A stretch of 64,000 nucleotides of DNA from the NCBI GenBank assembly GCA_937928545.1, contig CALGJQ010000031.1:23912-87911 (forward strand), given 5' to 3'. The notes beneath the pieces were generated by a model that was given only the letters and a program-made list of their open reading frames with translations, made no database searches and was not told where the DNA came from. How positions within the stretch are numbered: position 1 is the first letter of the stretch; the number at the start of each line of letters is the position of its first letter. This DNA is from an uncultured Verrucomicrobiales bacterium. GTDB taxonomy: Bacteria; Verrucomicrobiota; Verrucomicrobiia; Verrucomicrobiales; Akkermansiaceae. Of this stretch, positions 48,270 to 55,984 are shown in pieces. The translations under genes were made by a program, and so were the position numbers.

Positions 48270-51242
48270 CTACTCCGGCAGCTCCACCTGCTCGGGATAC
48301 ATCAAATACCCCACCAAATCCCGAACCTCCTCCTTCGACAAGCCATCAATCAAGCCCGGCGGCATCATCGAATCCTTCAAACGCTTCCTCTCCCCAATCT
48401 CCGCCTTCTCCAAGTTCACCTCCTCCGCCAAACTCTGCAAAGTCAAGGTCCGCTCGTTCTCACTCGAAACCACCCCGCTCAAAATCCGCCCATCCTTCAT
48501 CGTCACAATCGACATCTGATACTCCGCTGGCACCACCGAATTCGGCGCCACGATATTCTCCAAAAGATAGCCCAAGTCCGCCCGACCCGACCCCGTCAAA
48601 TCCGGCCCCAGTTTCCCGCCCTCGCCATAAAGCTGATGACAACTCGCGCAGAGAGTTTGGAAATGAACTCTCCCCTTCGCCTTATCGCTCTGACTTCGCA
48701 CTTCAGCGCTCAGCATCTTCTCAAGATTCACAATCTTCGCCTTCAGAGCTTCATCAGATTTTCGAATCTCCCCCCAGACCTCCCTCAACTTTTTCGAAAG
48801 CCCCTCATCCTCCATCGCCAAAATTTGCCGTCCATGAAAAGGCGTCACCACCTTCCGTGGAATCTTCCCACTCTCCATCTCACGCAGAAGCAAAGCCGCC
48901 CATTCCTTCCGAGTCACCAACGCATCAATCACCGCCGCCTTCTCGTCACTCTGCCGAAGCTTTCCATAATTTCCCAAAAGCAACTCCCCAACTTCAGCAT
49001 CATCAAACTTCGCCAAGCCCTTCACTGAGGTCACACTCAAGCCTCTCGTCCGCAAAAGCTTTTCACAAAGCGCTCGCAAGCCCTCTGCCTCCGCATCCAC
49101 CAAGGCCTCCAACGCCCGCTTCCTCACCTTCATCTCTTCCTCACCATTGAGCGCAATTTCCTTCAAGGAACTCATCGCCCTTCCGTCACCAAAAAGCGCA
49201 CTCAGCTCACGCATCACCTTAGGATGCCGCGTTTCCAGAACCTGCGAACTCTCACTCCAGCCCTTCGGCATCTCCGCCTTCCGCCATCCCTTGAACCCCT
49301 CCATCAAACCCGCCAAAAGAGCCTCTGACTTCCCCTCTGCACGAGCCGCAATTTCAACAACTTCATTCACCAACTTCGGATCCCCCGCAGCCGACCGCGC
49401 CAAATACCGCAACAAGTCCGGCCACTCTGTCGCCTTCGCCACCTCAAGCCTCTCAGCCCCTAAATGCTTCAATCCAAACCAAACCAACTTCGGCAAATTA
49501 TGATCCTTCGCATCCTCTCCTCTCCCCGCCAACGCCGAAGCCAAAAGTACCCGGTCCTCCAACGCAATCCGCTGCAGGGTCGAAGCCAAAGCTAACCTCA
49601 CCAGCCCCGACTTATCCCCCTTCGCCATCTCCACAAAACGATCCCGCAACTCCGGATCCGACTTCACCTTCCGATGTTCCATCGGCCCATAAACCGAATC
49701 AATCGCCCACTCATCCGTCAGTAAACGAATCGCCCAGACTCGGACGTGCTCTCCCTGCTCATCCAACAACTTAACCAACCAGTCTCGATGGAGGCTCTGC
49801 ATTCCATACAGGAACCACATTGTCCTCAATTGCTCTATCTCATTAAGTCCCTCTAGAAATGGATGGGGTAGAGGAGGTCCTGTGTAAGCTAGGAACGGTT
49901 CAGTTCTCAATTTTCGTAACTGAAAGCCAACTCTCCCGTTTACGTTGCTCCTAAGCCAACTATAGTTCTTGAAACTTGCCCTCCAACTTTTCGGCACCCC
50001 TACCTCCCCATACGAAAAGCGATAAATTCTCCCGCTCGTCCGATGCACTCCCGTGTGATCATGGCACTCCCCCGTATCACTCCAATCCAACCCATAAAGC
50101 GCCCCATCCGGCCCCTCCCGAATATCCAATCCCCGAAACCAATCATCCCCCGCCAAAAACTGATCCGGCTCATGCCGCGCCACATAACCACTCCCGCTTC
50201 GCTCCAATCTCTCCCGATTCAACCTCCGCCCATGCTGATTCCACGTCAGCAACTTCCCCTTCCATTCCTCCGGCAAATGATCCCCCTGATAAATGCACAT
50301 CCCAATATGCGAATGCCCACCGCCAAAGTCATTCGCCGCCCCGTTCCGCGACTTCATCCAACTCTCACCCGTATCAAAATGCCAATGATCCGCATGCATC
50401 TGGATCGCCTCGTAAACCTTCTCATTTACTGACCTCCCAAACGGTCGATCAAAGTGCCCGCCCGGAATCATATGCCACAAATGCCCATTCACCGTATTGA
50501 TGAAAAAACCCTCCCCGTGCTCATCCCAATCATGCCCCCAAGGATTCGTTGTCCCATGCACGATCACCTCAAAAAACTTCCGCTCCGGATGATACCGCCA
50601 AATCCCTCCTCGCAGCGGAACCCGCTCCGCCTCCACCGTCCCCGGCGCACCCACCATCCCCGGACACGATCCCCCACACCTTCCATAAAGCCAACCATCC
50701 GGCCCCCAGCGCAAACCATTCGCAAAATTATGATAGCTACTTTCTGCCACCGTAAAGCCATCCAACACCACCTCCGGCTCCCCGTCCGGCACATCATCCC
50801 CATCCTTATCCGGAATAAAAAGTAACTGCGGAGGACACATCACCCACACCCCACCCGGCTGCACCTCCACACTCGTCAACATCTGCAGCTGATCCGTAAA
50901 CACCGTCCGCTTCTCCGCCTTCCCATCCCGATCCGCATCCTCAAAAATCACCACCCGATCTCGCAAATTCAAATCAAACCTCTTCCCCTTCTCCGCATAA
51001 GTATAATTCTCCGCCACAAACATCCGCCCCTTGTGATCCCAGCTCATCGCAATCGGATTCCGCACCTCCGGCTCCGCCGCAAAAACCGTCACCTCAAATC
51101 CCTCCGGCACTTCAAAAGCCTTCGCCGCCTCTTCCGCCCCCATCGGCTCCCCCTTCTGATTCTTCTCACTATTATAAACCTCCGGAAATTCCTCCGCAAA
51201 AACCCCACCAAACCCCATCAAAAAAATAAATACTCTCTTCAT
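48270..51242 (-). CDS. Large DUF7133-like propeller / HEAT / cytochrome c protein
   Basis: 990 residues from ATG 51242 (a GTG at 51254 is also possible) with a signal peptide (MKRVFIFLMGFGGVFA). N-terminal propeller: FEVPEGFEVTVFAAEPEVRNPIAMSWDHKGRMFVAENYTYAE, AESSYHNFANGLRWGPDGWLYGRCGG, TNPWGHDWDEHGEGFFINTVNGHLWHMIPGGHF, GLDWSDTGECHDH. This is followed by a helical HEAT-like region and a C-terminal heme domain with CASCHQLYGEGGKLGPDLTGSGR (near residue 885), then the typical ending IVTMKDGRILSGVVSSENERTLTLQ...GLIDGLSKEEVRDLVGYLMYPEQ. This heme-containing architecture is a PVC hallmark. It is probably an envelope dehydrogenase; no substrate is known. Confidence 0.92.
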   Translation of the reverse strand: MKRVFIFLMGFGGVFAEEFPEVYNSEKNQKGEPMGAEEAAKAFEVPEGFEVTVFAAEPEVRNPIAMSWDHKGRMFVAENYTYAEKGKRFDLNLRDRVVIFEDADRDGKAEKRTVFTDQLQMLTSVEVQPGGVWVMCPPQLLFIPDKDGDDVPDGEPEVVLDGFTVAESSYHNFANGLRWGPDGWLYGRCGGSCPGMVGAPGTVEAERVPLRGGIWRYHPERKFFEVIVHGTTNPWGHDWDEHGEGFFINTVNGHLWHMIPGGHFDRPFGRSVNEKVYEAIQMHADHWHFDTGESWMKSRNGAANDFGGGHSHIGMCIYQGDHLPEEWKGKLLTWNQHGRRLNRERLERSGSGYVARHEPDQFLAGDDWFRGLDIREGPDGALYGLDWSDTGECHDHTGVHRTSGRIYRFSYGEVGVPKSWRASFKNYSWLRSNVNGRVGFQLRKLRTEPFLAYTGPPLPHPFLEGLNEIEQLRTMWFLYGMQSLHRDWLVKLLDEQGEHVRVWAIRLLTDEWAIDSVYGPMEHRKVKSDPELRDRFVEMAKGDKSGLVRLALASTLQRIALEDRVLLASALAGRGEDAKDHNLPKLVWFGLKHLGAERLEVAKATEWPDLLRYLARSAAGDPKLVNEVVEIAARAEGKSEALLAGLMEGFKGWRKAEMPKGWSESSQVLETRHPKVMRELSALFGDGRAMSSLKEIALNGEEEMKVRKRALEALVDAEAEGLRALCEKLLRTRGLSVTSVKGLAKFDDAEVGELLLGNYGKLRQSDEKAAVIDALVTRKEWAALLLREMESGKIPRKVVTPFHGRQILAMEDEGLSKKLREVWGEIRKSDEALKAKIVNLEKMLSAEVRSQSDKAKGRVHFQTLCASCHQLYGEGGKLGPDLTGSGRADLGYLLENIVAPNSVVPAEYQMSIVTMKDGRILSGVVSSENERTLTLQSLAEEVNLEKAEIGERKRLKDSMMPPGLIDGLSKEEVRDLVGYLMYPEQVELPE

Positions 51243-51282
51243 CACTCCATACACCTAAACAGACTCCCCTCCAACCTCAAGC

Positions 51283-51327
51283 CTACGGAGCTTAGATAGT
51301 ATGCCCCCTTGGGTACTTCAGTCCGAG
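51283..51327 (+). repeat. Dispersed intergenic element, copy B
   Basis: CTACGGAGCTTAGATAGT, then ATGCCCCCTTGGGTAC, then TTCAGTCCGAG. GTA..CCC can pair with GGGTAC, and CGGA with TCCG at the ends, giving a hairpin. It lies on the left flank of the dead PQQ gene. Confidence 0.75.
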
Positions 51328-51494
51328 TCCCTCAACCCGAGCCCCCTCAACCCAAGCTTCTATGTCTTCCGCGCATTCTGCGGTCACTCCCCCCAACCCA
51401 AGCCCCCCAACCCAGCCATTCGTCCATTCTGCCTTCGTTCACTTGTCCATTCTCCCCCCCTTGCCCCCTTCCTCTTGACTGCCAACCTCCCCCA

Positions 51495-51756
51495 ATGCGT
51501 CATCTTCTCCTCTCGCTCTTCCTCACCACCCCATCCTCGCCCAGTGGCCCAGCTTCCGCGGCCCAAACAACGACGGCGCCTCGATGACAAACTCAGCGGC
51601 GACGTCACCAAAACCCACATTGAATGGGACATCTTCAAACGCATCCCCGGCCGCTGCTCCCCCGTCATCATCGAGCGCAAAGCCTACTTCACCTCCGAGA
51701 GCGGCATCCTCAGCTGCATCGAAACCGACAATAGCCGCATCGAGAAAAAACCGTAG
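51495..51756 (+). pseudogene. Remnant of a PQQ-propeller (BamB-like) exported protein
   Basis: A signal-like start (MRHLLLSLFLTTP) runs, after a frameshift, into LAQWPSFRGPNNDGASMT, then after a second frameshift into KTHIEWDIFKRIPGRCSPVI and KAYFTSESGILSCIETD. These are the usual N-terminal blades of PQQ-binding-like propeller proteins (W-P-x-FRGP-N-x-DG; I-P-G-R-x-S-P-V; YFTSESGILxC). At least two frameshifts and loss of everything after about 85 residues mark it as dead. The intact gene at 54683 has the same opening (ETWPRFRGENGSG). Copies B and C of the dispersed element lie on either side. Confidence 0.8.
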
Positions 51757-51763
51757 TTCATAA

Positions 51764-51808
51764 CCACGGAGCTTAAACGGCATGCCCCTTCGGGTACTTT
51801 AGCCTGAG
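51764..51808 (+). repeat. Dispersed intergenic element, copy C
   Basis: CCACGGAGCTTAAACGGC, then ATGCCCCTTCGGGTAC, then TTTAGCCTGAGC. It is the right flank of the dead PQQ gene, in the same orientation as copy B. Confidence 0.7.
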
Positions 51809-51833
51809 CCGCAGAAACAAAGCCCCTTGAAAC

Positions 51834-53201
51834 TCATTCATTCTTGGACGGAACTTCCACAATATCTTTCGCTACGATCTTAATATCCAGATTCTTCTCT
51901 GCCGTTAGATCATAGGTGTAAATCTCACCCTCACCAATCGCTTCTCGATACAATTTCACCCGACTCAAATCACCTTCTTTTGTCGCCCCACCTGCATTCA
52001 CGATCACTTCTCCTAGAGTCATTCCTTGTTCCCAGTTCTGAACTTTCAGCTTTTTCACCTGCCCTCTTACAACAACGATCTTCTTTAAAGATTGGTGCTC
52101 CAAATACGAAAGTGATGGCACACTAAAAACAGGGTTACTATAAATACCCGCATCCTCGTAAGCCTTTGCGATTTCCGTCGCCAACATCCCACCCGTCTTC
52201 CCTCTCGTATTAATCTTCCCAATCTTCCACATCGTGATCGTCCCATCCTCAGCCACCTTGTAACTTCCATTGAGGCGTTTCTGTTCAGCATGTGGAACCC
52301 CAACAACGCTCAGCTGAACTTCCCTCCAAGAGTTCACTCCCTTTACTCCTTTTGACTCCGCCTCGCCACTTCCCTTCTTCACGACCTCAACGAGATCTCC
52401 CTCATTGATCCTAATACCAAGATTCTTCTTATGGCTCAGATCATAAATATACATCTTCCCCTTTCGATACAACCTCACCCGACTTAAATCACCGTTCGGT
52501 TTCACTCCCCCTGCGTCCTTGATCATACTTTCCATGGTCATCTCTTTCTTCCATTGCTGTTGCCCTGCCAAATAAACCTGTCCACCAATCGTGGCTTTCG
52601 GAGAGTCTTCGGAAAGGAGGTCCTCGCCAAACTTACGCGGCTCTACCTTTTTCAACTTCGCCCCAAGAACCTCAATCAAATCGTGCGGATAAATTTTCAA
52701 CCCCTTATGCCTGTCTTTTTTTAGGTCATAGGTGTAGCCCTTCCCATTCCGATAAAGCTTTATTCGGTGAGCATCTCCAAAAACCTTCGACCCACCCGCA
52801 TTCGCCACTGCCGCAAACAAAGTCAAAGGTTCCTGCCAGCTCCTACCTCTAGCTTTGTTTTCCTGACCCCCGAGCAGAAACCATGATACCTCATTAGAAT
52901 CAGCCTCGGTAATAGGTCTCATAATAAAGATCGCCTCTTCAGAGATTTCAGCCTTCAAACAAGCGTCTCTGATCGCCTTCGCCACCGCCCAAGCCGACTT
53001 TCCTTTCACCTCAACCTTCCCAATTTCCCCCAGCTCAACAAATCCATTCTTATCAACAGGGTAAACCCTGTTAATCCGAGCCTGCTCCTCAGCGGGCACC
53101 CCCATTAAGGTGATCTCATATCCCGTAATCTCAGCCTTCTCCACCACCTGTCCCATCGCAAAAGGCACTAACCCAAAAAAAATCAAAATCACTTTCCTCA
53201 T
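51834..53201 (-). CDS. SLBB-domain polysaccharide-export-like protein
   Basis: 455 residues with a signal peptide (MRKVILIFFGLVPFAMG). Two or three SLBB (soluble-ligand-binding beta-grasp) units are seen: TLFAAVANAGGSKVFGDAHRIKLYRNGKGYTYDLKKDRHKGLKIYPHDLIEV, MESMIKDAGGVKPNGDLSRVRLYRKGKMYIYDLSHKKNLGIRINEGDLVEV, and TLGEVIVNAGGATKEGDLSRVKLYREA...NLDIKIVAKDIVEV. The units resemble each other and the SLBB parts of Wza-like exporters (PF02563/PF10531). Unlike Wza, no lipobox Cys is visible, and no capsule genes adjoin, so an outer-membrane export role is provisional. Confidence 0.82.
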   Translation of the reverse strand: MRKVILIFFGLVPFAMGQVVEKAEITGYEITLMGVPAEEQARINRVYPVDKNGFVELGEIGKVEVKGKSAWAVAKAIRDACLKAEISEEAIFIMRPITEADSNEVSWFLLGGQENKARGRSWQEPLTLFAAVANAGGSKVFGDAHRIKLYRNGKGYTYDLKKDRHKGLKIYPHDLIEVLGAKLKKVEPRKFGEDLLSEDSPKATIGGQVYLAGQQQWKKEMTMESMIKDAGGVKPNGDLSRVRLYRKGKMYIYDLSHKKNLGIRINEGDLVEVVKKGSGEAESKGVKGVNSWREVQLSVVGVPHAEQKRLNGSYKVAEDGTITMWKIGKINTRGKTGGMLATEIAKAYEDAGIYSNPVFSVPSLSYLEHQSLKKIVVVRGQVKKLKVQNWEQGMTLGEVIVNAGGATKEGDLSRVKLYREAIGEGEIYTYDLTAEKNLDIKIVAKDIVEVPSKNE

Positions 53202-53275
53202 CAAACTACCAGACACCTAAAACCCAAGAACGTTCATTTCAAAACCCCACTCCACCCACATCAGACCCCACTCCA

Positions 53276-53383
53276 GTGTCCCAGCAGGGACACCCAGAAA
53301 CTAGCGCGGGGTGAAGCAACGCAGGAGCGAAACCCCGGGATACTCACCAGTAGAGTCAAGTGCCCCGGAGGGCCACCAGAAGC
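53276..53383 (+). repeat. Left flank of the transposase: palindromes and inverted-repeat arm
   Basis: GTGTCCC-AGCA-GGGACAC is a perfect palindrome (53276-53293). It is followed by AGAAACTAGCGCGGGGTG (53296-53313), AACCCCGGGAT (53331-53341) and GGAGGGCCACCAGAAGC (53367-53383). All three latter blocks recur inverted to the right of the transposase gene. Confidence 0.88.
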
Positions 53384-53391
53384 CGCCGATC

Positions 53392-53838
53392 TCACCAAAG
53401 ATACCGATCATCAAACTCAACCAGCCCCTGCCTCAACATCTTCACATATTCCACCTGAAAGCTCTCACTCTGATGCCGTTCCTCTTGGTTCAAAACATAC
53501 TCCCGAACCTTCTCCAACCCAGGCGCGCCTACCGTAAACGCCCCATATCCTTCCTGCCAAGCAAAGGCCGTTCTCCCAAGACTCGATTTAATCCACTTCG
53601 ATGAATCCGCCTTCAAACCACGCATCACATCCGCAAGCGTGTGACTCGCCTTAAGACCCACCGCGAGATGGACATGATCCGCTACCCCTCCCACCGCCAA
53701 AGCCACCCCATCCATCTTTCGGATAATCCCACCAAGATAAGCGTGAAGTTCAGGCAGAAATGAGGAATCGAACCATGGCTCTCGGTCCTTCGTCGAAAAA
53801 ACAAGATGATAGTAAAGCGCGGTATGCGTGGAGGGCAT
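53392..53838 (-). CDS. REP-associated tyrosine transposase (IS200/TnpA-like, Y1)
   Basis: 148 residues, the length of a Y1 transposase. The HUH pair His55-Val-His57 (GVADHVHLAV) and the nucleophile Tyr114 (VREYVLNQEERH) are in order, with the entry motif LYYHLVFSTKDREPWF near the start. It is bounded by inverted repeats on both sides and is not followed by a TnpB-like gene, which favours a REP-associated (RAYT) member over a full IS605 element. It could mobilise the flanking repeats in trans. Confidence 0.93.
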   Translation of the reverse strand: MPSTHTALYYHLVFSTKDREPWFDSSFLPELHAYLGGIIRKMDGVALAVGGVADHVHLAVGLKASHTLADVMRGLKADSSKWIKSSLGRTAFAWQEGYGAFTVGAPGLEKVREYVLNQEERHQSESFQVEYVKMLRQGLVEFDDRYLW

Positions 53839-53873
53839 TTAAAGATTCTTGGAAATTCCACGGACAATTACCA

Positions 53874-53946
53874 GCTTCTGGTGGCCCTCCAGGACACCCC
53901 TCATCACCCCTCTTCAATCCCGGGGTTCCACCCCGCGCTAGTTTCT
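53874..53946 (-). repeat. Right flank of the transposase: inverted-repeat arm
   Basis: GCTTCTGGTGGCCCTCC (53874-53890), ATCCCGGGGTT (53918-53928) and CCACCCCGCGCTAGTTTCT (53928-53946) are the reverse complements of the three blocks left of the transposase. A shorter spacer than on the left (no GAAGCAACGCAGGAGCG segment) shows the copies have diverged. Confidence 0.88.
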
Positions 53947-54049
53947 AATAACCCCTCCGGGGATCTGGAACGGGAAAAACAGAACAGGTAAAGAAACCTG
54001 GGATTAAAACCCCAAAACACTCAACTCCCCCCTCAACCCAGCCCCCCTC

Positions 54050-54180
54050 CGCTGCTCTGCTGCTTTGCTGCTTTGCTGCTTTGCGTGAGACTCCCCCTCA
54101 ACCAAGTCATTCGTCCACAGCCCCCCTCAACAATTCGTGAAAATTCGTGCGATTCGTGGTCACTTCCTCCATCATCATCC
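54050..54180. repeat. Low-complexity intergenic stretch with short tandem units
   Basis: The 370-nt gap between the transposase and the next gene holds, after the right inverted-repeat arm, a CTGCTTTG unit repeated three to four times (54050-54084). It then has CTCCCCCTCAACCAAGTC-ATTCGTCCAC and spaced ATTCGTG units (AATTCGTGAAAATTCGTG, then CGATTCGTGG). No gene is visible there. Confidence 0.6.
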
Positions 54181-54210
54181 CAAGCAAGTAACCTCACCCC
54201 AAAAACCACG

Positions 54211-54630
54211 ATGCTCACCGACCCCGTTCACATCAATTTCCACTGCCCACCCGTCGACCCCCTCGGGAAAGACGAAGTGATCGGCAAGCTCCGCTTCCTC
54301 CCCGATCACGTCGACCTCTCATGGCGCATGAAGGGCAACGTCTTCACCGGCGGCAAAAGCGAAATGATCTCGATCGACCTCCCCTATGGCGAAATCGAAC
54401 AAGTCGAACTCGTCAAAAAATGGTGGAAGATCCGCAAGCTTATCTTCCGCGTCTCCGACCCCAAACTCCTCGGAGACATTCCCGTCGCTGAAATGGGGAA
54501 AATCGTCATGGAAATCGATGACCGCTCTCGCCAAGAAGCCGAGAAACTCGAATCCCTCATCGACTTCAAGCGCTCCATCTTCCTCCTCGACGCTCAGGAA
54601 GAACGACTCAAATCGATGCGCGAAGAATAG
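54211..54630 (+). CDS. Hypothetical cytosolic protein (PH/GRAM-like?)
   Basis: 139 residues from ATG 54211 (MLTDPVHINFHCPPVDPLGK). No signal peptide or membrane segment. It has a beta-rich first half (VIGKLRFLPDHVDLSWRMKGNVFTGGKSEMISIDLPYGEIEQVELVKKWW) and a helical end (RQEAEKLESLIDFKRSIFLL). The pattern of a beta-sandwich ending in IDLPYxxIExVxLxK, then LIFRVxDPKLL, resembles PH/GRAM-type domains, but the match is only impressionistic. The stop is 52 nt before the PQQ gene. Confidence 0.5.
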   Translation: MLTDPVHINFHCPPVDPLGKDEVIGKLRFLPDHVDLSWRMKGNVFTGGKSEMISIDLPYGEIEQVELVKKWWKIRKLIFRVSDPKLLGDIPVAEMGKIVMEIDDRSRQEAEKLESLIDFKRSIFLLDAQEERLKSMREE

Positions 54631-54682
54631 CCCGTCCAAAAAAGGGATTCTCCAAGAACCCAAAAAGCCCTATGGAGAAGCA

Positions 54683-55933
54683 ATGAAGCTCGGCCTCTCT
54701 CTGCACCTTCTTTTCGCCCTCTCCACCCTCACCGCTTTCTCAGCCGAGACTTGGCCCCGCTTTCGCGGCGAAAATGGCAGCGGCGTTTCTTCCGCCAAGC
54801 TCCCCGTCAAATTTGACAAAGAAAACCTCCTCTGGTCTGCCGAGCTCCCCGGCCCCGGCTCCAGCTCCCCAGCCATTTGGGACGACAAACTCTTCGTCAC
54901 AAGCGAGGACCGCGAGAAAAAAACCGTCAGCCTCGTTTGCCTCGATGCCCAATCTGGCACACCCGATTGGAGCAAAGACCTCACCGTCGGCGAATACCAC
55001 CTCCACCGCTTCAACAACACCGCCGCCGCGACTCCTGCCATCTCTGCCGAAGCCGTCGTCGTCAGCTGGTTCGATGGAAAAAAGGACATCGCCATGCTCT
55101 CCTCCTTCTCACATGACGGAACCAAGCAGTGGGACTTTGAAGTCGGCCCGCACAAAACAAGTCACGGAGTCAATCTCCACCCCGTCATTCATGGTGACCG
55201 CGTCATCATCTGCAATCTCCACAAAGGAGAAAGCTACGTCGGAGCCATCTCTCTCAGCACCGGAAAAGCAATTTGGAAAACTCCTTACCCCGGGTCTAAA
55301 ACCAGCTATGTCACTCCCTACATTCACGACAGCTCAGGGAAAAAACAGGTCATCGTCGCCGCGCAAACCATCGGCGTCATCGGGCTCGATCTCGCCACCG
55401 GAAAAGAACAATGGGCACTCCCCAAAACCCTAAAAGACCGCCCCGTCGTCTCTCCCATCAACGTCCTCGCCGGATCTAAGAGCTCCGATTGCCAAATCGC
55501 CGTCGGCTGTAAAAACGGCGTCTACTTCACCGTCCGCCCGCCCGCCTCAGGTGAGAAAGCAGAGATCGTCTGGAAGATGAAAGGAAACACCCCCTACGTC
55601 CCCACCCCAGTTTCAAATGGCCAAAACGTCTTCGTCCTCTCAGACGGCGGCATGCTCACCGCCCTCGATGCCGCAACTGGTGAAAAACAATGGCAAGAGC
55701 AACTCAAAGCCAATTTCTACGCCTCCCCTATCATTGCCGACGACAAACTTTACGCCCTCACCCGCGAAGGCGAAATGATCGTTTCTGAGGTCTCCAAAGA
55801 CTACCAAGAGCTCTCCCGCAGCTCCCTCACCCTCGGGCCCGAGAGCGAATGGGCCGACGCCACCCCCGCGATCGCCCACGGAAAAATCTACCTCCGCCTT
55901 GGTGCTCGGATCGACTGCTTCGGCACGAAGTAG
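54683..55933 (+). CDS. PQQ-binding-like beta-propeller secreted protein
   Basis: 416 residues with a signal peptide (MKLGLSLHLLFALSTLTAFSA). It starts ETWPRFRGENGSGVSS, then carries repeated propeller blades: LWSAELPGPGSSSPAIWDDKLFVTSEDREKKTVSLVCLDAQSG, AAATPAISAEAVVVSWF, GVNLHPVIHGDRVIICNLHKGESYVGAISLSTGKAIWKTPYPG, VFVLSDGGMLTALDAATGEKQWQEQLKANFYASPIIADDKLYALTREGEM. The family (BamB/PQQ-like, DUF-type 'outer membrane protein assembly factor' in annotations) is very common in PVC bacteria and its biochemical role is unclear. The dead gene at 51495 is a relative. Confidence 0.9.
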   Translation: MKLGLSLHLLFALSTLTAFSAETWPRFRGENGSGVSSAKLPVKFDKENLLWSAELPGPGSSSPAIWDDKLFVTSEDREKKTVSLVCLDAQSGTPDWSKDLTVGEYHLHRFNNTAAATPAISAEAVVVSWFDGKKDIAMLSSFSHDGTKQWDFEVGPHKTSHGVNLHPVIHGDRVIICNLHKGESYVGAISLSTGKAIWKTPYPGSKTSYVTPYIHDSSGKKQVIVAAQTIGVIGLDLATGKEQWALPKTLKDRPVVSPINVLAGSKSSDCQIAVGCKNGVYFTVRPPASGEKAEIVWKMKGNTPYVPTPVSNGQNVFVLSDGGMLTALDAATGEKQWQEQLKANFYASPIIADDKLYALTREGEMIVSEVSKDYQELSRSSLTLGPESEWADATPAIAHGKIYLRLGARIDCFGTK

Positions 55934-55984
55934 CTCTTTCGTGTTTGACCTAAGCCGAAAAGGAAGTCCAATTAAGGTAGCTCC

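Noticed and set aside
53392..53838. Autonomous IS605-type element
   Set aside because: No tnpB/omega RNA partner is present. The flanking structure fits a REP-associated transposase better.
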